From Orientallactaga sibirica (taxonomy: Eukaryota > Chordata > Mammalia > Rodentia > Dipodidae): DNA of 64,000 nucleotides. Numbering within the stretch: the stretch's first letter is position 1; every line of letters starts with the position of its first letter. The notes beneath the pieces were generated by a model. The model saw nothing but the letters and a program-made list of their open reading frames with translations, ran no database searches and was not told the origin of the DNA. Location of the stretch: positions 1,426,001-1,490,000 of the forward strand of contig JAEOAD010000240.1 of assembly GCA_036365145.1 (NCBI GenBank). Reading direction: 5' to 3'. A program made the position numbers and the translations under genes. Of the stretch, positions 36,820 to 48,495 are shown in pieces.

Positions 36820-37770
36820 ATTCTGTATGGAGTTTTCCCTGAAGTATTATTCTCTGTAGGTTTGGCTTTGTGTTCATATAATCATAGAGTTGATTTTTTT
36901 TTTTATGGACAGTTTTCCTTTCATCATCTATTGTGAGGTATACTTTTAGTGGGTAGTGTTGCTTGAGTTGGAAGCCATAGCTCTTTAGACTTTGAAGTGT
37001 TGCATTCCAGGACCTTTTGGCTTTCAGGGTTTCCATTGAGAAATCTGAGGTAATTCTGATGGGATTGTCTTGGTATGTAGTGAGTTGTTTCTCTCTTGCT
37101 GCTTTTAGCACTCTGTATTTTCATTGTTAAGAGTTTTAACTATGATGCACCTTGAAGAGTTTCTTCTTTGGTCCTGTCTGTTTGGTGTTCTGTGGGCTTC
37201 TTGTATCTGGATGGGCCTCTCTTTTGAGAGCTTGGGAAAATTTTCTTCAATAATTTTGTTGAATCTGTTTTCTATGCCTCTGGTCTGGATTTCCTCTCCT
37301 TCTGGTCTACCCATGATCCAGATGTTTGGTGTTTTAGGGCATTCCACAATTCCCTCTCATTCTGTTCACTTGAATTTTTGAACTTAGCAAAGTTTTTGGC
37401 CTCCCAATCAATTTCTTCTGTCTTGTTTTCCAGTTCAGAGGTTCTGTTTTCCACATGAGTGACTCTGTTGGTGAAGTGTTTTAGAGAGGTTTTTATAAGC
37501 TTTATTTGAGTTTTGTTTTCTGTTGTGTTATTTTGCATCATTTCCATCTCTTTTTTGAGGTATGTTTCAGTTTGAGTTCTGCTTTTCTTGATACTTCCTG
37601 AAATTCATTCTTACATTTGATCAAGTCTTCCTTAAGCTTAATCAATCAATTATTGAGATCTTTCATTTTTTTGACTCACCTTGAATTCATTCATATCTCT
37701 TTTGATGGTTCTAACATTTTCTTCAATTCAAGTAAGCCTACTGTCAAAAGCTGAACACTCTAAATGATAT
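36820..37770 (-). pseudogene. L1 ORF1 remnant
   Basis: ORF1p is the RNA-binding, trimeric chaperone of the L1 particle. On the minus strand, in order: a coiled-coil-like part at 37272-37547 (HVENRTSELENKTEEID), the RRM-like part at 37105-37347 (NRFNKIIEENFPKLSKE) and the C-terminal domain at 36818-37111 (ILKAAREKQ-type start, then DFSMETLKAKRSWNA). The three parts lie in different frames, so it is frameshifted at least twice. Its order upstream of ORF2 is as expected. Confidence 0.85.
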
Positions 37771-37899
37771 GATTGTTGGGAATTTGATGGTTTGTTTCTA
37801 GTTCAGCAATTCTTTTGATCAGGGTCTCACTGTTTGTTGTGTTTTCATTTTGGGATTGAATTTCTGTTGATTTTCCTATGATTTGATTGGAAAATTACA

Positions 37900-38684
37900 T
37901 TTTGGGACTAGGCATCCTTGGTGGAGATCTTTCAGTGTTCTGACTTTTTTACATTGTTGTCCACCCATCTTGGGGAGACAATTTATTCTATTGAGGAGGA
38001 AGCAAGTATTTTTCCTTGTAGCATCTTCAGTGGGTGTTCTGTTTTAAATGTGTACCAGATTGGTGTGCTGGTGCATGATGGGGTTATAATCACAGATGCA
38101 CAGATTGTGGAGATTGCATGTACATCAATGGTACCTGGGGAACTGGGAGCTCTGGCCTACTCACTCCACTTTCAGGTACTCTTCTTCTGTACACAGGAAT
38201 CATGGGTTGAGGAAGCAGGCTTCAGGAAGCTGGAGAGCCAGAGACAAGAGGCCTGCTCCTTCAGAGGCCTGTGCACCCTTTGACTTAGGGGAATAGGGAT
38301 GTGGGTACCCAGAGGCCAGTCATGATACCAGAGCAAAAAGCCTGCTTCCACAGCCCAACACAGGGACCAGGCCTCCCCAAGCCAGGCACAGGGGGACTAT
38401 GGGGACCAGGGAACTAGGAAGAGCCAGGGAACAGGGATCTGGACAACTCATTCCATGCCACATGCACCCTGCTGTTCAGGGTGTCTAGGAATTGGGCACC
38501 TAGGGCCATGTCAATCAGGAAGGGGGAGCAGTGATCCTGCTTCTGCAGCAAGCTCACAGGGTCCATGCAGCTACAAGCCAGGCACAGGGGGACCTATCAG
38601 AACCAAGAAATTGGGAGGATCCAGGGAACAACAATCAGGCCTACTCACTGTGCACTATGTATCCTCTCATGCAGGGTATCTATT
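37900..38684 (-). promoter_or_regulatory. L1 5' UTR with promoter-like tandem units
   Basis: GC-richer than its surroundings. The marker 'agccaggcacaggggga' occurs near 38390 and 38577, and an 'aactgggag'/'aactaggaag'/'aattgggagg' marker at 38141, 38412 and 38608. Units are thus about 190-270 bp. It is homologous to 50340-50835. Rodent L1 promoters are typically arrays of monomers, so this is inferred to be the old promoter of element F. Confidence 0.75.
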
Positions 38685-39397
38685 TCTTTCTCTTAACTTA
38701 TTACTTAAGCAAAGACTTCAGTACTATGTTAAATGGCTGTGGGGAGTGTGAACACTTTTTACTTGTTCCAGACTTTAGTGCGATGCTTCAAGACTTTCCC
38801 CATTTAGTATTATATGGACCTGAGGTCTGCTATCTATAGCCCCTATTATATTGGGACACGATCTCTCTATCCCTAGGCTGTCCAGTATTTTAATCATGAA
38901 GGGATGCTATATTTTGTCAAAGACCTTTTCTGCATCTATTGAGATGATAGGACTTCTGACCTTAAGTCTATCTATATGATGTATGTCATTTATCAATTTC
39001 CTTATGTTGAACCATCTCTACATTCCTGAGATGAAATCTACTTGATCAAGATGGATAATACTTTTGGTATGTTCTTGGATTCAGTTTGCAAGAATTTTAT
39101 TGAGAATTTTTATGGCTAAGTCCATCAGGGACATTGGTCTATAATTTTATTTTTTTTATTGTTTCTATCTGGTTTAGATATTATTGTAATAATGCAGGAG
39201 TAATACTTAGTGTAATAGCAGGAGTTAGAGAGAATCCCCTCTTTTTAATTTTATGAAATTACTCGAGAAGCAGTGGTTTCAGTTCTTCTATAAATGTCTG
39301 GTAGAATTTAGCAGATAATCCATTTGGGCCTGGGCTTTTTTGGGGTGGGGGGGAGGGTGTTGGAAATTTTTTAATTACTGCTTATTTTTTCTTACTT
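38685..39397 (-). mobile_element. Older L1 ORF2 (RT region) fragment
   Basis: Minus strand, diverged. 'tttcttaacttattactt', 'aaagaccttttctgcatcta' and 'aaccatctctacattcctg' match the RT-coding segments at 34390-34720 and 21300-21640. It ends in a G run near 39345. Confidence 0.82.
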
Positions 39398-39665
39398 GTT
39401 ATAGCTCTTTCCTGCTGTGAGCATATGGGTTGGGTGCAGGGAGACTTCTGTTGGGCACTTACAGGGGAGGCTGGAGTCTGTGTAGAACTGCTTTGTCCTC
39501 TTTGCTGCAGGTGGGTGACCTACTTGTGGGTGGATGCAGGGGAAATCCTATTGTGAATTCACATGGAGCGGGGGAAACGGTAGGGAGCTGTGAAGAGCAG
39601 CCTGGTACTCTTTGTTCTGAGCAGGTGACCTAAATATGGGTGGATGGATGCAGAGGGGAGCCTCT
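39398..39665. repeat. GC-rich repeat of two units, possible L1 5' UTR
   Basis: Two related units of about 115 bp: 'ggtgggtgacctacttgtgg' near 39507 and 'aggtgacctaaatatgggtg' near 39622, each followed by 'ggatgcag'. It adjoins an L1 fragment but matches neither of the other GC-rich arrays. The assignment is tentative. Confidence 0.5.
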
Positions 39666-40297
39666 CACTTTTGTTTAAACAAAAATATGTTCTTAACTTT
39701 TATTCCTATTTTCCAAAAGGGCTGACTGAGGCTAAGGGGTAGCAAAAATCCTTCATCCTGGGGTCCATTTTATGTTTCCTGTCAGTAAAGATTGAAGAAA
39801 CTGCCAGTCTTGTAAAGAGGAAAACTTTCATACATTTTTTTCCCACTCATGAATGTAATGTATGGTCCTTGTCAAACTTCTGAAACCTAACAAAAACATG
39901 AAAGTAAATAAAAATCATTTGAAAATTTCATAACTCAAAGTAAAAGCACATTTTAAACTTTTGAATCCTTTTTAAAAATATACAGCTATTTTTAATAATC
40001 CATATATAAGTCTGTAGGCTTTCTTGATCATGTCATGCCTTTAGGATAAATTCCACAATGGAGAAAGGAAGAAAGAGGGAAGGTGGGAGAGAGGTAGATA
40101 TAAAAGAAATGAGAGAGGGAGAGAGATATTTTTAGGGTTTTAATATGTGCTGACATATAGCTTCTTAGAAAAATGATGTAACTGGTCTGCTAATAACTAT
40201 GGGAGAATCAGATCTTCCAGGTTGCAGCTGGTATCTTTAGTTTCTGTAGTTTCAAAAGATAACACTTGTCTATTTTTAGAATGTTCATAAATTTTTG
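39666..40297. other. Unrecognised sequence
   Basis: No gene seen. A purine-rich GA stretch lies at about 40060-40130. Confidence 0.4.
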
Positions 40298-40400
40298 GGG
40301 ATTTTGTGTTTGATATATAGCTCATTGGTACAGTGCTTGCTTAGCATGTTCAAGGTCCTTCTGGGTTTGCACCTCAGCACTGAAGAAACACAAACAAACA
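40298..40400 (+). mobile_element. ID-type SINE
   Basis: Plus-strand, diverged: 'atatagctcattggtacagt', 'gcttgcttagcatg', 'ctgggtttgcacctcagcac' and an A/C-rich tail follow the ID element plan, with A-box and B-box positions in order. Confidence 0.75.
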
Positions 40401-41365
40401 AAAACCAGTCATTGACTGTGTATGACTTTTGTGACTTCTTTACCATTTGAGGTTGAGATTGCCTTCTGTGGGTGAAAGGGCCACTGTCATTGGGTGACAT
40501 GTTCCCCTATGTCAGGGACTGTGTCTAAAGCTGCATGTTGTTTACAAGGTTCTCCTGTTCCTTTAACCAGCACTCCCTCAGGAGTTATCCCTGGCTGTGA
40601 TGAGGTAGGAACTATTAACATCACCAAAGTCCCCTTAGCTCCTATCTATTGCTTCTTTGTTTTGCAGAGCAGCTCATAAAGCACCTTAGCAGAAGAAACA
40701 TGCCATCCTTTTATAACATTCTAGCATAGAACAAACCATTGGTCCTGAATTCATATTTTACTTTACAAAGAGCCCTTTGCAGATTTGTCTCTTTTTCTAC
40801 AGCTTTTCTTTGTCAGCCATTGATGAAAGGAGATATTGGCCAGTACCTATAATTCTTTCTGGTGTCACATAGCCACCCTTATTTGATCCCTATCGTGACA
40901 ATACTGTAACTTCTATTTTGTTCCTCAGGCCTATATCTGGATGTCATAACTTAACATATTTATAAGGATAATTTTAGAAGTGAAAACTATTGAATTTTCA
41001 AAAATATAATTGGATCAAACTGGTATTTTGGACTTCTAGAGCTGCCATAGAAAAAAACTATAAACTGTGTGGGTTATAAGCAACAGAAAAGAATTCTTGC
41101 ATTGTTTTAGATGCTATAGTCTAAAATCAAGGAGTTGACAGCTTTGTTATTTTTCAAGCCTCCTTTAAGTCCCTGTCTCTAAATGCAGTCTAATTTGAGA
41201 TGATCTTGGGGTAGGACTTTAGTACAGTCAACTTGTTTATTTATTTACCTTAAAATAGATGTGACTGAGTGTGCATAGGTATCTATCTTAGGTCTGATTT
41301 GATGGGAGAAATTCTAGGTCTATTACTTCATTTCAAGGTTGAGACTGTACTTCACAATAACTGGT
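40401..41365. other. Unrecognised sequence
   Basis: Nothing firm. Short stretches near 40600 are faintly MIR-like but too diverged to call. Confidence 0.4.
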
Positions 41366-41810
41366 TGTCTTAGTCATTTTGCATTACTATAACCAAAACA
41401 AACAAACAAACAAACAAACAAAAAACCTGATAAAAAGAACTTAAAAGAAAGAACAATTATTTGGTTCATGGTTTCAGGTCTGGATTAGTTGATTCCATTG
41501 CTTTTATATCTGACAAGGCAGAAATACAGTGGGGGAAGCTCCTAAGCTCATATGATGGCAGCCAGGAAGCAGAGAGAGTAAGAGGAAGGAGTGGGGAAAG
41601 TTATACCTTTCAAAAGAATACCTGGTAATAGAATACATCCTCTCCAATTAAGTTCCATGTCCTGTAACCAGTTCTGGTATGAACTCAGGATTGGCTTAAT
41701 TTGCTGATGATATCAGTACCTTCACACTCTAATTTATTCCCAACAGTACCAACAACTAGAAACAAGCCTTCAGTTTATGAGCCTTTTCGGGGGCCACATC
41801 ATAGTCACAA
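41366..41810 (-). mobile_element. MaLR-like LTR, minus strand
   Basis: On the minus strand it starts TGTGACTATGATGTGGCCCC and ends AAAATGACTAAGACA, with 'atgaaccaaataa' before the end, the layout of MaLR LTRs. A (CAAA)n run at 41395-41424 interrupts its 3' side. No target duplication is visible. The subfamily is uncertain. Confidence 0.65.
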
Positions 41811-42150
41811 ATAAAGTTATGCAGATAATTTTTAAAGCTCTTTTTTTTTTTTTACATCTTTTATATTGTGAACAAATTAAGGATAACAAAGAGACTCCTG
41901 GGTAAGATGGCATCATCAGAACCACGCCTAACCAGCCTAGTGAGGGATTTAAGCAAAACTATAGCAAAATGTACTCTTATGCTGAAAACTAAAGATGTAT
42001 AGGTTCTTCTTAGACACAGCAGAGAAGCATGAGACACCAAAATCTGCCAGAAAGGAAGAAAACAGCCAGAATCCCACTGAGGCACTTGCAGCCCCCAATC
42101 TGTGCAAGTGCCCGGTGCCATCCAGCCCGGAGCCCAGCTGTAGGAGCAGA

Positions 42151-42292
42151 GACCAAAATGAGGGATTTCCTAACCTCATTAATCTTCTTGCAAAATCAAG
42201 AAACCTAAAGGGAAGACAGTGGACCAAAATGAGGTATTTTCTAACCTCATTAACCTTCTTGCAAAATCAAGAAACCTAAAGGGAAGACAGTG
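42151..42292 (+). repeat. 71-bp direct tandem duplication in the L1 5' part
   Basis: Both copies start 'gaccaaaatgagg' and end 'gggaagacagtg'. They differ by a few bases, so the duplication is not recent. Confidence 0.9.
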
Positions 42293-42359
42293 GACATCAG
42301 CTAATGAGCTACTCAAAGGGCTACAATTGAACTACTAAAGGGATATAATTAAACAACTA

Positions 42360-42609
42360 AACATGCAAACCAAAGAAAATATGTTGAAAGCAGTTAGACA
42401 AAGCAAGTCACCTACAAAGGCAAGCCCATCAGAATAACAGTAGATTACTTAACATAAACTTTAAAAGCCAGAAGGGCCTGGAATGATGTATTACAAGCTC
42501 TGAAAGATAACATCTGTCAACCAACATTACTTTATCCTGCAAAGCTATCCAAACTGATGGAGAAATAAGGACATTCCACAACAATAACAGGCTAAAGGAA
42601 TTTATGGCA
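42360..42609 (+). pseudogene. L1 ORF1 C-terminal domain remnant
   Basis: Translates to fragments matching the ORF1p C-terminal domain (VTYKGKPIRI-like, then FKSQKGLE/ALK-type text), with stop codons and shifted frames. The coiled coil and RRM that should precede it are absent, so element K lost most of ORF1. Confidence 0.75.
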
Positions 42610-45600
42610 ACTAAACCAGCTCTACAGACAATAAACACATAACTCTTAATATAAATGGCCTCAATGCCCCAACCAAAAGACACAAACTTGCAGACTGGAT
42701 TAACAGGCAGGATCCTGCCCTTTGTTGCCTCTAGGAAACTTGTCTCTCAATAAAAGATAGACATAGTCTTAGGGTGAAAGGATGGAAAATGGTATTTCAA
42801 GCCAGTGGGCCTAGGAAACAAGAAGGTGTTGCTGTCCTAATATCTGACAGGATAGACTTCAAACCAACATTAGTGAGGAAAGATAAAGAAGGTAACTTTA
42901 TACTGATTAAAGGAGCACTCCAACAGGAGGACATTACAATCCTAAATGTATATACACTTAACATGGGGGCTCCCAATTTCATGAAACACTATTAGAATTA
43001 AGGTCACAGATAACACCAAACACAATTGTAGTGGGTGACTTCAATAACCCTCTATCATCAATTAACAGGACATCCTGGCAAAAAATAAACAGAGATACAT
43101 CTGAATTAAATCATGTCATGGAACAAATGGACCTAACAGATATCTACAGAACATTCCATCCAAATGCTGCAGAATATACATTTTTCTCAGCAGCACATGG
43201 AGCATTCTGTAAAATAGACCATATATTAGGACACAAAGCAAATCTTAACAAATATAGGAAAATTGAAATAATCCCTTATACTCTATCTGACCACAATGGA
43301 TTAACCTGCAACAAGAAAAACTATAGAGCATACAGAAAGTCATGGAAACTAAACAGTACACTATAGAATGATGAATGGGTCATTGAAGAAATCAAAAAGG
43401 AAATAAAAAAATTCATAGAATAAAATGATGATGAGAATGCAACATACCAAAGCCATGAAGGTAGTCCTAAGAGGGAAATTTATAGCTCTAAGTGCCTATA
43501 TTAACAAATTAGAGAGTTCACAAATAAACAGTTTAATGCTTCACCTCAAAGCCTTGGAAAAAGAAGAAAAAATCAGTAGATTGGAAGAAATAATAAAGAT
43601 TAGTATAGAAATTAATGAAATAGAAACAAACAAACAAAAAATAATTAAAGCAGTCAATGAAACAAAGAGTTGGCTCTTTGAAAGGATAAACAAGATTGAT
43701 AAACCCTTACAAATCTGAACAGAAGAAAGAGAGAAGAGACAAAAATTAATAAAATTAGATATGAAAAGGGCACCATCACAACAGATACCAAAGAAATTCA
43801 GAAAATCATATGGACATACTTATATGCCTCTAAGTTTGAAAATCTGAAAGAAATGGATGATTTCTTTGATTCATATGACCTACCAAAATTAAATCAAGAT
43901 GAGATAAACCATTTAAATAGATCTATAACAAGTACAGAGATCCAGGCAGTTATAAAAAGTCTCCCAACTAAAAAAGGTTAGGGCCTAGATGGATTCCCTG
44001 GTGAATTTTACCAGACATTCATGGAAGAGCTAACAACACTGCTTATCAAACTTTTCCATAAAATAGAAAAGGAAGGAATTTTACACAACTCCTTCTATGG
44101 ATCCAGCATCACCCTGATACCAAAACCGGACAAAGACAGAACAAAAATAGAAAATTACAGACCAATCTCCCTCATCAACATAGGTGCAGAAATTCTCAAC
44201 AAAATATTGGCAAACTGAACAAAAGAATATATCAGAATGATTTTTCACCCAGACCAAGTAGGCTTTATCCCAGAGATGCAGGAATGGGTCAACATATGCA
44301 AATTGATAAATGTAATACACTATATAACTGGAATGAAGGACAAAAATCACATGATCATCACAATAGATTCAGAAAAGGCATTTGACAAAATCCAACATCC
44401 TTTCAGTGTAAAAGTACTACAGAAACTGGGAATAGAAGGACCATATCACAACATAATAAAAGCTACTTATGACAAACCTACAGCCAACAAAATACTACAT
44501 GGGGAAAAACTTGAAGCTTTTCTACCAAATTCAAGAACAAGACAAGAGTGTCTACTGTCTTCACTTTTATTGAATATAGTACTGGAAGTCTTAGCTATAG
44601 CAATAAGGCAAAAGATACTCATAAAAGGGATACAATTTAGAAAGGAAGAGATAACATTATCATTATTTGCAGTTGATATGATTCTACACATAAAGGACCC
44701 TAAACACTCTACCAGCAAACTGTTAGAGCTAATGAACACTTTTAGCAATGTAGCAGGATACAAAATAAATGCATAGAAACCAGTAGCTTTCCTATATACT
44801 AACAACAAACATGCAGAGGATGAAATCAGGGAATCTCTCCCATTCACAATTGCCTTAAAAATATATAGTACCTTGGGATACATTTAACCAAGGAAGTGAA
44901 GCATCTCTACAATGAGAACTTTAAAACACCCAATCAAGAGATTGCAGAAGACACTAGAAAATGGAAAGACATCCCATGTTCTTGGATTGGAAGAATCAAT
45001 ATTGTGAAAATGTCAAACTTACCAAAGGAATCTACACATTTAATGCAATCCCCATTAAAATTCCAATGGCATTCTTCACAAAAATAGAAAAACAATTCTA
45101 AAATTCATTTGGAAGCACAAGAAAACCTTGAATAGCCAAAACAATTTAAAGCAACAAAAATAAGGCTGGTGGAATCACCATACCTTATTATTATTATTTT
45201 TTTTTGGTTTTGCAAGGTAGGGTCTTACTCTGGTCCAGGCTGACCTGGAATTAACTATGTAGTCTCAGGATGGCTTCCAACTCTCAGCGATCCTCCTACC
45301 TCTGCCTCCCGAGTGCTGGGATTAAAGGCATGCGCCACCATGCCCGGCACCATACCTTATTTTAAGCTATATTACAAAGCCATAGTGACAAAAACAGTAT
45401 GGTACTGGCACTATGACAGAAATGTAGATCAATGGAATAGAATAGAGGATCAAAATACTAATCCAGGCAGCTACAGCCATCAAATTTTTGACAAAAATGC
45501 CAAAAAAATTCATTGGGGAAAAGAAGGCCTCTTCAATAAGTGGTACTGGGAAAACTGAATATCTATATGTAGAAGGATGAAGGTAGATCCTTATCTTTCT

Positions 45601-46552
45601 CCATGCACAAGAATCAAGTCCAGGTGGATCAGGGACCTTCATATCAGACCTGAAACTCCGAGACTGCCAGAGGAAAAGTTAGGGGAAACCCTCCAACATA
45701 TTTGCATAGACAATAACTTTCTGAATATAACCCCGTTTGCTCAGGAAATAAAACCACTAATCAACCACTGGGTTCTCATGAAACTGCAAAGCTTTCATAC
45801 AGCAAAGGACACTGAATAGAGCAAAGAGACAACCTACAGAGTGTGAGAAAATCTTTGCCAGCTACACATCTGGCAGAGGATTAATATCCAGAATATACAA
45901 AGAACTAAAAAAACAGAACAATAAGAAATCAAACAACCTAGTTAAAAAATGGACTATGGAACTAAACAGAGAGTTCTCAAAGGATGAAATACAGATAGCA
46001 TATAAACATCTAAAAAAGTGTTCTATATCCTTAGCCATCAGGGAAATGCAAATTAAAACTACTTTGAGATTCCATCTCACTCCTGTCGGAATGGCTACCA
46101 TCAAGAAAACAAATGACAATAAGTGTTGGCTGGGATGCGGAAAAAGAGGAACACTTCTACACTGTTGGTGAGAATGTAATCTGGTCCAGCCATTGTGGAA
46201 ATCAGTGTGGAGGTTCTTGAGACAGCTAAAATTAGATTTACCATATGATCCAGCTATGGCACTCCTAGGCATATATCCTAAGAACTCTTCTCAGTACCTT
46301 AGAGATACTTGCACAACCATGTTTATTGCTGCTCTATTCACAATAGGTAGGAAATAGAACCATCCTAGATGTCCCTCCACAGATGAATGGATAATAAAGA
46401 TGTGGTACATTTACACAATGGAGTTCTATTCAGCAGTAAAGAAAAATGAAATTATGAAATTTGCTGGGAAATGGATGGATCTGGAAAGGATTATACTAAC
46501 TGAGGTAACCCAGGTTCAAACAGCCAAACATCACATGTTCTCTCTCAAATAA
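42610..46552 (+). pseudogene. L1 ORF2 remnant, nearly full length
   Basis: Endonuclease parts: NGLNAPTKRHKLADWI near 42655, KGWKMVFQASGPRKQ at 42774, and SAAHGAFCKIDHILGHK near 43190. [17 protein letters not shown] near 43990, [19 protein letters not shown] near 44115, [12 protein letters not shown] near 44250. The RT active-site box reads LFAVDMIL near 44665 where active L1s have FADD, so a catalytic Asp is replaced by Val. The C-terminus ends at TAA 46550-46552. Many stops, several frameshifts and a B1 insertion make it inactive. Confidence 0.88.
45190..45347 (-). mobile_element. B1 SINE inserted in L1 ORF2
   Basis: Minus-strand B1 with a 14-bp perfect target duplication (caccataccttatt) at 45176-45189 and 45348-45361. 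L1 coding sequence resumes immediately after. Confidence 0.96.
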
Positions 46553-47884
46553 GGATCCTATCTACAAATGTACAAACTTGTGTATGAGCTGGAACCAAAA
46601 ATCAGTAGCAGAGGCCAGTAAGGTAATAAATGATAGAAAGGATGGAGAAGAGGGAAGGACTTAATCAGATGGTATTGTATATATGCAAGTAAAAGAACAG
46701 ATTACAGTGAGTGGAAAGGCCTAAAGCAAGGCCGGGAGAAGAGATTTTGTAAAGGAAGAGTGGGGGAGAGGGTCAATCAAAATTCAAGATATTCTGAAGA
46801 AGACATATGAAAGCCTACTTCTTTGGATAACAGCACATAGATTGTTACTAGAAAATTTTCAGTGCAAGGGATGGGATACCTTCCAGTGAGTTGTTGGCCA
46901 GGGAGGTCCCTGTTGCCTCCAAAACATTACAGGCTATTGCCAAGGCCCTTGGTTTCCCATGAGAAACAAATGGTAAGACCCTATTGCTGAAGACTTCACA
47001 TGCCTGAGTAGCAAGGTCACTGAGAAAGCAAGCTGGTTCTGAGCTGGAAAACCTTTTTCCTATAGACCAGCCAACTGAAAGCTGGAAAAAGCTGCACTGC
47101 ATGCAGCCATATGGGAGACGGAAATCATGAGTGGTGAAAACAGTGGACACTGGAAACCTCAAGTTTTGCCAGACAGGCCAATGGACTGAATGACTACAAT
47201 AGTGAAATGTCTGCTCTTGGGACAACCAACTGCTCTCTAATTGGACTGGAGGTCTGCCCTATGTGAGGGAATACATTCCTGGTACTGAAAAACCTAATCA
47301 AAAGACTATGGCAGGAGAGGTCATGAGCCCTGGGGGTTAAAGCCTGCTCTTGACTGGCTAAATGCATATATTATTCTCAACAAACTGCCCTGAAAGCACC
47401 ATACTTAATGTTCATATTCATGTATTAATTCTACTTTCACTTCTGGTTAGATAAGCTTCTCTTTTCAGATGGTGATGACCACTGAGATGATCCAAAAGGC
47501 AACATAGTGCTGAGAAGAAGGGATGGAGGAGTGTCCAGCCCTGAAACATCTGTACCACACTCTCCATGGTTCAGGGTCCATTGCGGAAGAAGTGGTGGAA
47601 AGAATGTGAGAGCCAAAAGAAGGGTTCCACTCCTGAAAATGCAACGCTCCAGACAGAAACTTGCATCAATACCCATGACCTCATAGTGCCTAGCAATACC
47701 TTCGCAAGATGGTCATTATATGAGAAAAAGATGATGACATCAAAATAAAGAGAGACTAATGGAGATAAGGAGGGCATATAATAGAGAGCAGAGTTGTGAA
47801 GGGGAAAGTGGGGGGAGAAGAGGGAAATATCATGGTTTATTTCTGTAAGTATAGAAGTTGTCAATAAAATTTTTTTTAAAGTAA
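46553..47884 (+). other. L1 3' UTR with G-rich polypurine tract
   Basis: About 1.3 kb from the ORF2 stop to the A-rich end. A polypurine tract of G runs lies at about 47797-47826 and the AATAAA signal at about 47864. The reverse complement of this region recurs as elements E1, E2, G, H and I, which defines the subfamily. Confidence 0.85.
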
Positions 47885-48116
47885 AGAATGAAACAACACC
47901 ACCAAAAACAAAAAGTAACAGAAAGTCCCATTAATCTAAAGTTTTAATTCCATCTTCAGATTCTAGGAATAAATCTTCCTGTTCTTGCCAAGGGCAGCTA
48001 GTATAGCATATCTTGACATTGTTTTGGGGCTTTACATTGTCATGTGCACTTAGTCTGTATATCTGGGATGAAGATGGTGCCTGTTATACTGTTGAGGCTA
48101 TTGGCAGTGATTATGT

Positions 48117-48265
48117 GGCTTAAGACCTGTCTCTACCACTTATCAACAATCTCCCTTGGACAGTTTGCTTTATCTGTGCACTATAGTTTGCTTATCTATA
48201 AAACAGGAATAGAAATAGCATAATAAGATCCTGATTAGGAGTAAAGTAGTTGTGCCAGTAACTAC
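48117..48265 (+). repeat. MIR SINE remnant
   Basis: Plus-strand. 'gacctgtctctaccacttat', then 'tttgcttatctataaaacag' and 'agaaatagcataataagatc' follow the MIR core order (classically 'cctcatctgtaaaatggg'). Confidence 0.7.
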
Positions 48266-48317
48266 TGTCCACATTATATATTTAAGAAATGTTAGATCTT
48301 AATATTGAGGGGAAGAT

Positions 48318-48482
48318 TTATTTTTATTTTTATTTTTGGGTTTTTCTCAGGCAGGTCCTCATTCTAGCTCAGGCTGACCTGGAATTCACTGTGTAGTCTC
48401 AGGGTGGCTTTGAACTCATGGTGATCCTCCTACCTCTGCCTCCCAAGTGCTGGAATTGAAGGCATGCACCCCCATGCCCGGT
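48318..48482 (-). mobile_element. B1 SINE
   Basis: Minus-strand B1 with a 13-bp perfect target duplication (ttgaggggaagat) at 48305-48317 and 48483-48495. Confidence 0.95.
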
Positions 48483-48495
48483 TTGAGGGGAAGAT

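Larger units (their letters stand above)
32340..38684 (-). mobile_element. Nearly complete L1 (element F)
   Basis: Minus strand, in 5'-to-3' order: repeated 5' UTR (about 37900-38684), ORF1 remnant (about 36820-37770), ORF2 (36707 down to 32412), then only about 70 bp of 3' UTR, so the 3' end is missing. It carries two later insertions, a long-form B2-like SINE (36341-36628) and a B1 (33742-33898), plus a T run near 33634. It is the only element here with all coding parts represented. Confidence 0.9.
41842..47884 (+). mobile_element. Plus-strand L1 (element K), ORF1 mostly deleted
   Basis: The only plus-strand L1. In order: a 5' region with 'actcctgggtaagatggc' near 41895, two copies of a 71-bp tandem duplication (42151-42221, 42222-42292), an ORF1 C-terminal remnant, ORF2 (about 42610-46552), a 1.3-kb 3' UTR and a T/A-rich 3' end at about 47866-47884. 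A B1 sits in ORF2 at 45190-45347. Confidence 0.92.

Noticed and set aside
40600..40660. MIR-like patch
   Set aside because: Only a few scattered matches to the MIR core; below what I can support by eye.
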